A stretch of 64,000 nt of DNA from Mariniphaga sp041687215 (GCF_041687215.1 NZ_JAWLCI010000003.1:124001-188000), one strand, 5' to 3'; shown: positions 53,765-63,261, counted from the first letter of the stretch. Numbers and translations: made by a program. Notes: generated from the sequence alone by a model not told the origin.

Positions 53765-55336
53765 TTAGTTTTGTGGTGCCCAAATCATGGGTTTTTTAAG
53801 CCATTCCGGATTTCTAAATGCATCCAGACGGATAAGTTCTTCCCGGTTATATTTTTCCTCAGTTTCAGGATCGTAATTGATTCGCTGAATCCATTGGTTT
53901 TCTTCAGCCCAGTATGCTTCGTACAAATTGTGTGGCCGCCTCAGTCCCGGATAAATCACAGTATTGTCAAATGTTTTACCATTTAAGTCGTTACTGTAGC
54001 CGTACCTGCGCAAATCATTCCACTGTTCAACCTGCAAATACATTGCTTTGTATTTTTCCATCATAATGTGGCTGAGATCAATATTGGAAGAACCCGGAAC
54101 TAATTCTGAATTATTCAGGTAGGCATCAATTTCTTCCTGCGGAACCTGCAATCGATGCATGTGCGATTCAATTCCAAGCAGAAGATGTTCTGCTGCTTTG
54201 TTTTTGTTTTGAGCCCAGTAAGCAGCCTCGGCAGCAATAAAATGAAGTTCTTCGCGGGTAATGAATGTAATGGTTGACGTGTCGGTTGTTAAAACAGATT
54301 CATACAAATCAGGATACCATTCAATTTTATGTGTTGGCGGCATTCCTGAATTGCTTTCGAGGTACCTGAATTTAACCACACCGGCATCATCTGTACGGGC
54401 TTCCATAATGTAAGGTAATCGCGGGTCAGTATATTCATCGGTTTCAGGATTGAAGCCCATCAAGTTTTCAATTAAAAATTTAGAGGGAATGGCAGCCAGT
54501 AAATCGTTGGACCGGCTTTCCCATGAATTGACCGGTTTGTTATTTCTTCCCCACATACAGTTTTTCTCAACGCTTGAGCCTCCATCGAATTTGTAACGCG
54601 GATCGCTCCAACCCGAAAGTGCTTGTTCAGCAGCCGTTAAAACTGCATTGGCATTGCCGGTATTCAAATTGGGTAAATCGCGCAGCAAAATACGGGCTTT
54701 AACAGCCAGTAAAACCTGCTTCCATTTTTCCATATCACCAGCAAATACCCGGTCAACATTCTGTCCCATTGGCCTGTTGGTTGATTGCGTAACTTCAGGG
54801 CTGTCGAACAACTGGATGAGTTCGTCCGCTTCAGTTTTCATCCATTCGTAAATACTTTCCTGTGTGTCATACTTTGGCGAAGAGGACTGGTATGCTTCAG
54901 TCAGGGGCATGTCGCCAAAAGCATCGGTAGTTTGCTGAACGGAAAGCAGGCGGAGTAACCGAGTCAGCGCCAGGTAATTTACAGAATTTTCTTCTTCAGC
55001 AAACCGCAGCAATTCTTTGGCATTACTTCCTACATCGTAAAAATGTCTGCGCCATTGTGGGTGCCTGTTCATTCCAAGAAACTCCCAACCACTTCGGTAG
55101 GCATGAGAACCGGTTTGGCTTCTGCCTGCAGTAGTGAGGCATTGGGCAAGGTAAGTTCCATATTCACTGTGATCGTAATTTTCGAGCGCCGTGTAAAAAA
55201 GTACCACAGGCATAATTTCATTCACCGGCACCTGATCCACTCCGTCGGGGTCGCGATTGTCACCCAGGTAATCTTCGCATCCGGAAAAACCAGTAACCAA
55301 TGCAATTAAAATCAGTATATATTTTATTTTATTCAT
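53765..55336 (-). CDS. SusD-like lipoprotein (SusD/RagB type 2) of the second locus
   Basis: These 523 residues have a lipobox GFSGC (Cys20) and then CEDYLGDNRDPDGVDQVPVNEIMP, the opening of the SusD-like_2 group. TPR-like helices are seen in LLRLLSVQQTTDAFGDMPLTEAY (in pieces near 127-149) and in YLQVEQWNDLRRYGY near 430-445. It pairs with the SusC encoded 12 bp upstream. Its ligand is unknown. The downstream wall-hydrolase genes point to amino-sugar-containing glycan. Confidence 0.93.
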   Translation of the reverse strand: MNKIKYILILIALVTGFSGCEDYLGDNRDPDGVDQVPVNEIMPVVLFYTALENYDHSEYGTYLAQCLTTAGRSQTGSHAYRSGWEFLGMNRHPQWRRHFYDVGSNAKELLRFAEEENSVNYLALTRLLRLLSVQQTTDAFGDMPLTEAYQSSSPKYDTQESIYEWMKTEADELIQLFDSPEVTQSTNRPMGQNVDRVFAGDMEKWKQVLLAVKARILLRDLPNLNTGNANAVLTAAEQALSGWSDPRYKFDGGSSVEKNCMWGRNNKPVNSWESRSNDLLAAIPSKFLIENLMGFNPETDEYTDPRLPYIMEARTDDAGVVKFRYLESNSGMPPTHKIEWYPDLYESVLTTDTSTITFITREELHFIAAEAAYWAQNKNKAAEHLLLGIESHMHRLQVPQEEIDAYLNNSELVPGSSNIDLSHIMMEKYKAMYLQVEQWNDLRRYGYSNDLNGKTFDNTVIYPGLRRPHNLYEAYWAEENQWIQRINYDPETEEKYNREELIRLDAFRNPEWLKKPMIWAPQN

Positions 55337-55348
55337 GATTATTTTCCT

Positions 55349-58300
55349 TTAAAAAGTTGCACTTACATTTAGCGTATAGCTCCGGGTGTTAGGAATTCCC
55401 AGATAATCGATTCCAAAAGTTCCGGTACCGCCTGAGCTACCAGTGTAGTTAACTACCGGATCGGAACCGGAATAATTGGTAAGCAGTAATAGATTTCGGC
55501 CGGTTAAAGAGAAATTCAATCCTTTTATGCCGATTTTTTCAGCAATGTTGCCAGCATTATATGACAGAGTTGCATAACCAATGCGCATAAGTGAACCGTC
55601 TTCCACGAAGTTGGAACCAACAGGTGCATAATAATTCAGGTAAAATGTCTGGTCAAAAACAACCGGGACAGTATTCTCAGTGAATGTTCCGTCGGGTAAT
55701 TCAACCATCCCATCAATAAGAATCTGCCGATTTCGGTAATCTTCCAGATTTTTTGCCTGTCCGCCAGACATTAAACTACGCAGCGTTCCATTTACCACAT
55801 CGCCTCCTTTTCTGAAATTCATCATCAGCGAAAGCGACCACGATTTGTAATTCCAACGGTTGAGCCAGCCAACGGTAAAATCAGGTTCGCGGTTACCAAT
55901 TAGCAAGGAACTTGATGCATTTATTTTTGGGCGGCCCTGCTCATCTACAATTATTCGACCATCATCAGTTCTCAGGTAATCTTTCCCGGAAAGTGCCATG
56001 GTTGAACCATGTAAATATGCAGTAGGTCTGATGTCGCTAACCTGGCCTGCATAATGGTAAACTTCCACCAACTGGTCTGGCAGGGCCTCAACCGTACCGC
56101 GGCTGCGGCCAAAATTGGTAATCATGTTCCATCTGAAATTTCTGGTTTCAAACATGGTCTGATCCCAGGAAACTTCAATTCCTTCGTTTTTAATGTCGCC
56201 CTCATTACGGGTTTGAAGAATATTCCCGGAAGCAGGAGAAACACGAACATCAACAATCTGATTGGAAACTGCTGTTGCAAACCAGGCCACATCGAGCCGT
56301 GTTTTATCGCCAAAAAGCCGGGCGTCGGCACCAATTTCCCACGATGTTGTCATTTCCGGCTCCAGATGCGGATTACTGCTTCGGGTTGGATCTACGCCAT
56401 AACCATTATCGGGATGTGGCATGGCTTTGTACCAGTTGTTCAACCTGTAAAGCGGAGCATCTTTACCAACACGCGCCCAATTGGCTCTGATTTTTCCAAA
56501 ACTTATTATATTTTCAGGTAAAGAAAACAATTCAGTAAAAATTATACCCGTGCTGAAGGACGGATAAAAATAGGAACGATTTTCTACCGGAAGGGTAGAG
56601 GAGTGATCGTTACGTCCGGTGGCGCTAAACTGTGCAATTCCTTTATAATCGAGTTTTACTTCGCCATAATATCCGTACATATTTTTATCAGAGCGGTTCA
56701 TGGTAATATTTTCCCGGCGAATGTCAGCCAGATTGTTGATGCTGTAAAACTCGGGAACGATAAATTGCCTTCCTCCCATTCCGGCTGACCTTCCGTAAGA
56801 ACTTTTTACATCAACCCCGGCCAGTAATTCCATACCGAAATCATTTGAAATATCTTTGTTATAAGTGGCCAAAATGCCACCATTTACTACTGAACTTTTT
56901 CCGTCGGAATAGAAAAAAGAACCCAGGTAGTCCAAATCTTCCGAAGTTGGGGATTGACCCGGTTCCAGGCTCCAGCGTGGTGTTACAATAGTTTTGCTTT
57001 CCGATTCGGTGTGGTCGTAACTGATCCTTCCTGTTAAATTGAGGTTTTCAATCACCGTCCATGTTACTGAACCTTGCAATAAGGAACGGTTTGAATCGTA
57101 CTGTGCTGAATCTTCATACCTCGACCACAGCGGACTTAATGGCGAATTATAGCGGTTATTTGTGTCGATATACAACCAGCGAATGGTGCCATCCGGATTT
57201 TTATAATTGGTAACATCGTCATCAATTGGCCAATGGTAAGCAGAACTTAAACCGGCGCCTCCACGTGAATTACGCGAAACGAAGTTGGCCATAAAATCAA
57301 CCGAAACTTTCTCGGATACATTGTACTTCGATTTAAAAAGAACACCGTAGCGTTCCAGGTAATCAGAAGGTACAATCCCGTCGTGACGAACATAATTTCC
57401 TGAAGTATAGGAACTGAAACGTTCTGAACCTCCTGAAACTGAAACGTCATATTTTTGGTACAAACCTGTTTTAAGGAAATTTCCGGGATTATCATATAAA
57501 ACGGTTCCTTCAGGTGCCAGCGGGCCCCAGCCTCCCATCGACTGTTCGCGATAAACACCTAAAGAACCACGCAGGTACATTTGCTGAATTTCGGGAACAC
57601 GGTAAGCCTGATCCACCTGAACAGAACCGCTGGCTTCTACACGTATTTCGCCAATCTGGCCCGATTTGGTGGTAATGATTATGGCACCATTTGAAGCTTC
57701 CTGCCCGTATAAAGCAGCAGCAGCAGCGCCCTTTAAAACGGTAATGTTCTCAATGTCGTTCGGGTTCATTTCCGCTGCTTTTGAGGCACCGCCGGAAATG
57801 TGCATCCCGTTCAGGATAAAAATCGGCTCGTTATTTTGAGCCGGATTGATGGAAGAAATTCCCCGGATTAAAATTTGAGAAGATGCTGATGGCGAACCAC
57901 CTGTCCCTGAAACCTCAACTCCGGAAATTTTTCCCTGGAGGGCATCAACAAAATTGGTTTGTCTTCCTTCGTTTAAATCTTCCGAATCAACCGACTGAAC
58001 TGAAAAGTTTAACTTACGCTTTTCGGAACGGATGCCCATTGCTGTAACCACAACTTCATCCAAACCAACCACATCTTCTTCCATTACAATATTCAGATTG
58101 GTTTGGCCATTAACAGGAACTTCAAGGGTTTTAAACCCCACAAACGAAAAAACCAGCGTTGCAGTTGGTGCAACTTCAATAACATACACTCCGTCGATGT
58201 TTGTAACAGCACCGTTGGTAGTTCCCTTTTCAAAAACGTTTACCCCGGGAATTGATTCTCCGGTGTTGTCAGTAACTTCTCCTCTAACCTGAACCCTGGA

Positions 58301-58441
58301 ATCCTGCCTGCTTATCTCATCATTTGTACCTGAAAAGGCACTTACAGGGAGTAAAAACAATATTCCCAGCAAAATGGAAATAATTGATTTGGGAATATTA
58401 AATTTTAGCATATTCCCTTTAATTCGTAGTTTTTGTTTCAT
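55349..58441 (-). CDS. SusC-family TonB-dependent transporter of the second locus
   Basis: This is a 1030-residue outer-membrane importer. Signal segment (about 15-37), CarboxypepD_reg-like domain (about 50-125, GESIPGVNVFEKGT), then the plug with DEVVVTAMGIRSEKRKLNFSVQ and AAAAALYGQEASNGAIIITTK (about 125-255), then the barrel ending LNVSATF. The plug sequence differs clearly from the pectin SusC, so it is not a recent copy. It heads an operon that runs at least to the amidase (42436), with all gaps of 55 bp or less. The start at 58441 is ATG. ATG 58411 is an alternative. Confidence 0.95.
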   Translation of the reverse strand: MKQKLRIKGNMLKFNIPKSIISILLGILFLLPVSAFSGTNDEISRQDSRVQVRGEVTDNTGESIPGVNVFEKGTTNGAVTNIDGVYVIEVAPTATLVFSFVGFKTLEVPVNGQTNLNIVMEEDVVGLDEVVVTAMGIRSEKRKLNFSVQSVDSEDLNEGRQTNFVDALQGKISGVEVSGTGGSPSASSQILIRGISSINPAQNNEPIFILNGMHISGGASKAAEMNPNDIENITVLKGAAAAALYGQEASNGAIIITTKSGQIGEIRVEASGSVQVDQAYRVPEIQQMYLRGSLGVYREQSMGGWGPLAPEGTVLYDNPGNFLKTGLYQKYDVSVSGGSERFSSYTSGNYVRHDGIVPSDYLERYGVLFKSKYNVSEKVSVDFMANFVSRNSRGGAGLSSAYHWPIDDDVTNYKNPDGTIRWLYIDTNNRYNSPLSPLWSRYEDSAQYDSNRSLLQGSVTWTVIENLNLTGRISYDHTESESKTIVTPRWSLEPGQSPTSEDLDYLGSFFYSDGKSSVVNGGILATYNKDISNDFGMELLAGVDVKSSYGRSAGMGGRQFIVPEFYSINNLADIRRENITMNRSDKNMYGYYGEVKLDYKGIAQFSATGRNDHSSTLPVENRSYFYPSFSTGIIFTELFSLPENIISFGKIRANWARVGKDAPLYRLNNWYKAMPHPDNGYGVDPTRSSNPHLEPEMTTSWEIGADARLFGDKTRLDVAWFATAVSNQIVDVRVSPASGNILQTRNEGDIKNEGIEVSWDQTMFETRNFRWNMITNFGRSRGTVEALPDQLVEVYHYAGQVSDIRPTAYLHGSTMALSGKDYLRTDDGRIIVDEQGRPKINASSSLLIGNREPDFTVGWLNRWNYKSWSLSLMMNFRKGGDVVNGTLRSLMSGGQAKNLEDYRNRQILIDGMVELPDGTFTENTVPVVFDQTFYLNYYAPVGSNFVEDGSLMRIGYATLSYNAGNIAEKIGIKGLNFSLTGRNLLLLTNYSGSDPVVNYTGSSGGTGTFGIDYLGIPNTRSYTLNVSATF

Positions 58442-58530
58442 GTAACATTAGTTTTGGTAACTGTTTCACTCGAATTCTATTCGTTTGAAAAAACTCTAAA
58501 ACATTACGCAGACCGTAATCTTTATTTGTC

Positions 58531-58607
58531 GCAATTTAATAAAATTCATCTTTATAAAGAATGAATTTAAACAAGCTTTGCAAATTGAATCAATTGTTGT
58601 TTGGGAA
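58531..58607 (-). promoter_or_regulatory. susC2 promoter region with long palindrome and shared 12-mer
   Basis: On the minus strand, ATTAAATTGCG (58531-58540) gives a -7-like TAAATTGC, as before susC1. Directly upstream lies a near-perfect palindrome (58542-58568): arms AAATTCAT/ATGAATTT around CTTTATAAAG with one unpaired base. Further upstream GTTGTTTGGGAA (plus strand 58596-58607) is identical to the first element of the susC1 array. The rest of the 224-bp gap is AT-rich and featureless. Confidence 0.4.
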
Positions 58608-58665
58608 CGTTCTGACTTGTTGCCAAATAGAAATAAATAAACCAAAAAAGAAAAATTTCAAGATA

Positions 58666-59841
58666 CTATTTGTTTAATTCGATGGCAGCCAATATCACTG
58701 GTGCCACACCTTTTTGGTCGTTATCTATCTGTTTTTCAGAAATGTAATATTCGTAATCACCCATCCGGTACGGATTTCCTCCAAGTCCACAAGCCCCGCA
58801 GGTATTGGTGAGTGTCGGGTAACCGTCTTCGTCCTGAATGACCAGATTTTCGGTTAAACTATCAAATGCATCTTCAGCAATGTCCAGGTAATTTTCAGGC
58901 AGATACCCATTTTTGGCGCCTTTGGCAAAAGCATAAATAAACATGGCTGAACCTGAGGCTTCCACGTAATTTCCTTCGCGCCCGCCCATATCGAGCACCT
59001 GGTACCACAATCCGGTTTCTTTATCCTGAACTTTTAAAAGGGCTTCGCTTAGTTTATTCAGAATCTCAATTATTGAAGATCTTTCATTGTGGTTTTCAGG
59101 CAGATAATCCAGCACATCAACCAGGGCCATCATGTACCAGCCGGTTGCACGGCTCCAAAAATGTTTAGACTGCCCGGTTTCGGGGTTACACCATTTTTGT
59201 TCTCGGCTTTCGTCCCATGCGTGGTAAACTAATCCGGTTTCATTATCCAGTGTTTTTTCGTAAACCAGTTGAAGTTGAAAAGTTACTTCGTCGAACCATT
59301 TCGGTTCATCAAACATTTGGGCGTATTTTGCCAGAAACGGGGAAGCCATGTACAACCCGTCGAGCCACATTTGCCAGGGGTAGCTTTTTTTGTGCCAGAA
59401 TCCGTTTGATTTGGTTCGGGGATGTTCTTCCATTTGGTTAACCAATGTTTCGGCGGCTATTTTATACTTTTCATCACCTGTTTTTTCAAAAAGAACCAAC
59501 ATATTCAGGCCGGGCCTTACCCGGTCGATGTTGAAGTCAGATTTTTTATAGGTGGAAATGGAACCATCATCCTGAACGAAATAATCAATGTATGCACGCG
59601 CATAATCTGAATATTTTTTATCGTGTTCTCCCAATTTGTCGATTGCCGATGCCAGAAATGCATAATCGTATTCGTATTTGGGTACTTCCCGGTCGTAATA
59701 AATCAGACTGTCGCTGCGGTGCAGAACCGCATCGGAAAATTTTAACGCCCACGAAGGTTGCTTTTCCATTATTTCATTTTTGTTTGCCCGGAAACAACCA
59801 GAAATCATTACAATGGTAAGGATTGCGATATATAGTTTCAT
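58666..59841 (-). CDS. GH105/GH88-type unsaturated uronyl hydrolase, lipoprotein
   Basis: This 391-residue (alpha/alpha)6-barrel enzyme removes 4,5-unsaturated galacturonate left by pectate or rhamnogalacturonan lyases. The lipobox MISGC gives Cys16. Family signatures are RPGLNMLVLFEKTGDEKY (109-126), YPWQMWLDGLYMASPF with catalytic D161, FWSRATGWYMMALVDVLDYLP (in pieces 228-248) and YVEASGSAMFIYAFAKG near 285-301. It lies upstream of susC2 on the same strand but is separated by a 224-bp gap, and its function belongs with the pectin block. Confidence 0.92.
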   Translation of the reverse strand: MKLYIAILTIVMISGCFRANKNEIMEKQPSWALKFSDAVLHRSDSLIYYDREVPKYEYDYAFLASAIDKLGEHDKKYSDYARAYIDYFVQDDGSISTYKKSDFNIDRVRPGLNMLVLFEKTGDEKYKIAAETLVNQMEEHPRTKSNGFWHKKSYPWQMWLDGLYMASPFLAKYAQMFDEPKWFDEVTFQLQLVYEKTLDNETGLVYHAWDESREQKWCNPETGQSKHFWSRATGWYMMALVDVLDYLPENHNERSSIIEILNKLSEALLKVQDKETGLWYQVLDMGGREGNYVEASGSAMFIYAFAKGAKNGYLPENYLDIAEDAFDSLTENLVIQDEDGYPTLTNTCGACGLGGNPYRMGDYEYYISEKQIDNDQKGVAPVILAAIELNK

Positions 59842-60188
59842 TTTAAAGAATTTAAATTTCGGTATAAAAGTATAAACAGTGAAGCAAATTTAAGGGTTTG
59901 AAAATCTCAAATTGCGGGTTATATTTCCATACAACCGCATTGATTGATGGCGGCGTTAATAAATTGTATTTTCAATCCCCAGTTTTTTATGAAACTCATG
60001 AAAGTTGAATGAAGTTCCGGTGCATCAAAAATTGGAGGTTTTTCCGACTGTTCAAAAATTAAATTTTTTTCCTTAAAATATTCCGGTAGGAACCTATGAA
60101 TATTTTCAAACACAAAAATCTCACAATCTCAAATCGCAGAACCACATATTCTGTTTAATCTGAGATATGAGAAAAATTTGTAGGGTTG
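59842..60188. other. Gene-poor gap between GH105 and histidine kinase genes
   Basis: No convincing gene is seen. A 64-codon minus-strand frame (59919-60113) has no recognisable features. A two-step hairpin (ATCTCA/TGAGAT at 60126-60131 and 60161-60166, with inner CAGAA/TTCTG at 60137-60141 and 60149-60153) lies after the kinase stop and could be a weak terminator. A related AATCTCAAAT element recurs near 59903. Confidence 0.4.
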
Positions 60189-61331
60189 CTATTTCAAATC
60201 CAGATTTTTTGGAACTGCAATAAAAAAGGTAGTACCTTTTTCCTGTGAACTCTGGAACCACACTTTTCCTTTCAGGTATTTTTCTCCCAAAAGTTTCATG
60301 CTGTAAGTACCAATTCCTCTGCCGGCACCTTTGGTAGAGAATGAACGTTTAAAAAGTTGTAACTGAACCTCCCGTTTAATCCAACTGTTATTGTGCACAG
60401 AAAATAGAATGGTATCTTTTTTTTCCTGAAACGAGATTGAAACAGTAGCTTTTGAAGGTGATGCCTCCAATGCATTTTTTACCATGTTTCCCAATATTCT
60501 TCTTAAAATTACCGGGTCGGTGTAAATTGAAATGTCATCAAGATTTTCACTAATGACGAGTTCTTTATCTTTAACAATTTCATGTTTGGAAAAAAGGTCA
60601 ACCACATCATTCAGTAAAGTCATGGCAGTAGAAAATGCCAGTACCGGTTCAAGATCGCCTCTTTCTGCAGCAATTATCTGGCGTTGAGTCTGTATCTCAT
60701 CCATCATGTTGTTGGCAGCTCGGCTTATTGTTTTTGCAACTGTTTTTATATCACCGGCATCATTTACTTCCTGAAGTATGGATGAAAGGCCTGAAATTCC
60801 TCCGGCACTGTTTAAAACATCATGAAAGAAAACCCGCTCGAGCATCTCCCTTCTTTTCTCGTGGCTGATGTCATGAACGGCAAAAATGGTAAATTCGCCA
60901 TTTTCATCGGTATATGGAGTTGCTGTAACCCGCAAATCGAGCGCATCTTGTGAACAGGTAACAATCCGGCATTCCTTTTCCGATTTCAGTCCCATTTGCG
61001 ATTCCAGAATGGCACCAATTGCCCCGCAGGTCCGACAAAATTCGCTGGTACCGCAACCACCTTCTTCAGCAAAAGCATGAATACAATTTACGGCCTCACC
61101 GGGTCTCTTGCCTATTATGCTATTGCTGTTTGTAAGGTCTAAAAAATCAAGAAATAATTTATTGGCAAAAACAATTTGCCTTTGCTGGTTCAGAATAACC
61201 AGCATGGTAGAAACAGCTTCTGCGATTTTATTCAGTATAATATTATTTGCAAATACCAGGGAATCTGTTTCTAACTGATATTGTTCAGCACGTTCAGCCG
61301 GTGCAAAACGGGTTTTAGTTTTTTCAGGCAT
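60189..61331 (-). CDS. PAS-domain histidine kinase with a cysteine-rich sensor motif
   Basis: These 380 residues start at the ATG at 61329-61331. A longer start at 61385 adds 18 unsupported residues. The PAS domain (about 28-155) contains NCIHAFAEEGGCGTSEFCR followed by TCG, with cysteines C83, C93, C99, C102 and later C121, C126. The kinase part has an atypical H-box FFHDVLNSAGGI (H170), an N-box NMVKNALEA near 282-290 and a G-box STKGAGRGIGTYSMKLLG near 332-349. No transmembrane helix is present, so it is cytosolic. The cysteine pattern suggests redox, metal or Fe-S sensing. No cognate response regulator is adjacent. Confidence 0.88.
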   Translation of the reverse strand: MPEKTKTRFAPAERAEQYQLETDSLVFANNIILNKIAEAVSTMLVILNQQRQIVFANKLFLDFLDLTNSNSIIGKRPGEAVNCIHAFAEEGGCGTSEFCRTCGAIGAILESQMGLKSEKECRIVTCSQDALDLRVTATPYTDENGEFTIFAVHDISHEKRREMLERVFFHDVLNSAGGISGLSSILQEVNDAGDIKTVAKTISRAANNMMDEIQTQRQIIAAERGDLEPVLAFSTAMTLLNDVVDLFSKHEIVKDKELVISENLDDISIYTDPVILRRILGNMVKNALEASPSKATVSISFQEKKDTILFSVHNNSWIKREVQLQLFKRSFSTKGAGRGIGTYSMKLLGEKYLKGKVWFQSSQEKGTTFFIAVPKNLDLK

Positions 61332-61407
61332 ATTGTAAGCGTTTTCTGTATTTATCGCAAGATTAACTAAATCTTTGCCCCACAAAAATATATGTTTTAT
61401 TGAAATA

Positions 61408-61440
61408 AAAAAGAAACCCCGAATAGTGAGGTTTCTTTTT
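61408..61440 (-). terminator. Terminator of the pnt operon
   Basis: Arms AAAAAGAAACC (61408-61418) and GGTTTCTTTTT (61430-61440) around an 11-nt loop lie 49 bp beyond the pntB stop. Confidence 0.82.
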
Positions 61441-61488
61441 AACCTTTATAAAATATCTATTTTGTATCAGTGCTGAAACAATATTCTT

Positions 61489-62928
61489 TTACATGGTTTT
61501 TATTTCAGTAACAAGCTTCTGAATCGAACTTTTAGCGTCGCCAAACAACATGCGGGTTTTATCGTTAAAAAACAGTTCATTTTCAATTCCTGCGTAACCT
61601 TTACCCATACCGCGTTTCATTATGATGATGTTTTTGGCCAGGTGTGCATCAATTATTGGCATGCCGTAAATCGGACTTCCCGGGTCGTTATAGGCAGCCG
61701 GGTTTACCACATCGTTAGCGCCCACCACAATAGCTACATCTACGTTAGGCATATCCGGATTGATATCGTCCATTTCCACCAGTTTTTCATAAGGAACATC
61801 TGCTTCGGCAAGCAACACGTTCATGTGGCCGGGCATACGACCTGCCACCGGGTGAATGGCATATTTTACATCTACATCCTTGCTCTCCAGCAATTCATCA
61901 AGTTCCTGGGCAATGTGCTGTGCCTGTGCAACAGCTAATCCATAACCCGGGATGATGACTACTCGCTGTGAATAACTCAGTAAAACGGCTGCGTCGCTAA
62001 GTGTAATCTCCTTTATGGTTCCCTGTTCGCCGGATGCTGCCGAAACGCCGCCACCAAAAGCACCCACAATTACGTTTATGAGTGAACGGTTCATTGCTTT
62101 GCACATCAAAAGGGTAAGAATCATACCGGCTGCACCTACCAAAATACCGCCCAAAATCATTGCCTGGTTGTTGTAAATAAAACCAGCCATGGCAGCAGCA
62201 ATACCGGTAAAAGAGTTCAGTAATGAAATTACCACCGGCATATCGGCGCCGCCAATGGGCATAACAAACATAACCCCGTAAACCAGTGAAAGTCCAAACA
62301 AAGCATAAATGGCCCAAATCATTTCAGTTGGTGGGTTAGGGGAGGCTACAATAAAAGCTCCCAAACCGAGTGTTAAAACCATTAATACCAAATTGATGTA
62401 GGTCATAAATGGTTTCATAATATCACCCACTCTTCCGTCGAGCTTTCCAAAGGCAACCATACTGCCACTAAATGCAACGGCACCGATGATTAATCCCAAA
62501 ACGGTTACCACAATGGACCCCACATCGCCTGCTGCTGCGGCCGGGTACTCCAGTAATGCAACCAGCATAGAAGCACCGCCTCCCGTAGCATTGTACAATG
62601 ATACCAATTGCGGCATAGCTGTCATTTTAACTTTGCGGGCCACCATCCAGCCAATGGCAGCACCTACACCAATTGCCGCCAGAATAATCCAAATGTTGGT
62701 TAATGAAATGCCTTCACCTTCAGGATTTTTATGCAGCAAAAGCGTAGTTACCATTGCCAAAGCCATTCCACCAAACGCCCAAAGGTTTCCGCGGCGGGCA
62801 GTTTCGGGGTGTGAAAGCATTTTCAATCCAACTACAAACAACAAGGCTGCAACCAGGTAGCTTAATTCAAGCAAAGTATCGCCAACGGTAAAACCGGCTA
62901 TATTTAATAATGTAATTCCTTTATCCAT
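61489..62928 (-). CDS. pntB: PntB: NAD(P) transhydrogenase beta subunit
   Basis: These 479 residues form the membrane and NADP(H)-binding subunit of the proton-translocating transhydrogenase. It has about nine transmembrane helices (15-275) with conserved polar residues such as those in SLYNATGGGAS and NSFTGIAAAMAGF. The C-terminal dIII domain (about 295-479) has VIIPGYGLAVAQAQH, HPVAGRMPGHMNVLLAEA and GANDVVNPAA. It makes NADPH from NADH using the proton gradient. It ends a pntAA-pntAB-pntB operon, starting 6 bp after pntAB. Confidence 0.96.
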   Translation of the reverse strand: MDKGITLLNIAGFTVGDTLLELSYLVAALLFVVGLKMLSHPETARRGNLWAFGGMALAMVTTLLLHKNPEGEGISLTNIWIILAAIGVGAAIGWMVARKVKMTAMPQLVSLYNATGGGASMLVALLEYPAAAAGDVGSIVVTVLGLIIGAVAFSGSMVAFGKLDGRVGDIMKPFMTYINLVLMVLTLGLGAFIVASPNPPTEMIWAIYALFGLSLVYGVMFVMPIGGADMPVVISLLNSFTGIAAAMAGFIYNNQAMILGGILVGAAGMILTLLMCKAMNRSLINVIVGAFGGGVSAASGEQGTIKEITLSDAAVLLSYSQRVVIIPGYGLAVAQAQHIAQELDELLESKDVDVKYAIHPVAGRMPGHMNVLLAEADVPYEKLVEMDDINPDMPNVDVAIVVGANDVVNPAAYNDPGSPIYGMPIIDAHLAKNIIIMKRGMGKGYAGIENELFFNDKTRMLFGDAKSSIQKLVTEIKTM

Positions 62929-62934
62929 GATTTC

Positions 62935-63249
62935 CTACTTTTTTTTCTTTTTAAACATTTCAAGCATCCTGTCGGTAACGGCAAACCCGCCAACTACATT
63001 AAGCGTTCCGAAAATGAGTGCCAGAATTCCAAGCACAAGTTCCAATGAAAAGCCGGAAAGATCGGCGTGGCCAACCAGGATAATGCCTCCAATAATAATT
63101 ACACCGCTAATGGCATTGGCACCCGACATGAGTGGGGTATGCAACACAGCGGGAACGTTGGAAATCACTTCAATACCCAAAAAAATGGATAATGCGATAA
63201 TAAAAATAGCTTCTTTGTATTCGAAAAAATACTGTAAAATTTGTTCCAT
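62935..63249 (-). CDS. pntAB: PntAB: transhydrogenase alpha subunit 2 (membrane part)
   Basis: These 104 residues contain three to four transmembrane helices. GIEVISNVPAVLHTPLMSGANAISGVIIIGG matches the alpha-subunit membrane domain, split off as its own gene as in Rhodospirillum-type three-subunit enzymes. The C-terminus is a lysine tail (KKKKK). It starts 12 bp after the pntAA stop. Confidence 0.94.
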   Translation of the reverse strand: MEQILQYFFEYKEAIFIIALSIFLGIEVISNVPAVLHTPLMSGANAISGVIIIGGIILVGHADLSGFSLELVLGILALIFGTLNVVGGFAVTDRMLEMFKKKKK

Positions 63250-63261
63250 ATCAGGTATTTT

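Noticed and set aside
59919..60113. 64-codon minus-strand frame in the gap before the kinase
   Set aside because: No signal, domain, promoter or ribosome site was seen. Length is within chance for AT-rich DNA.
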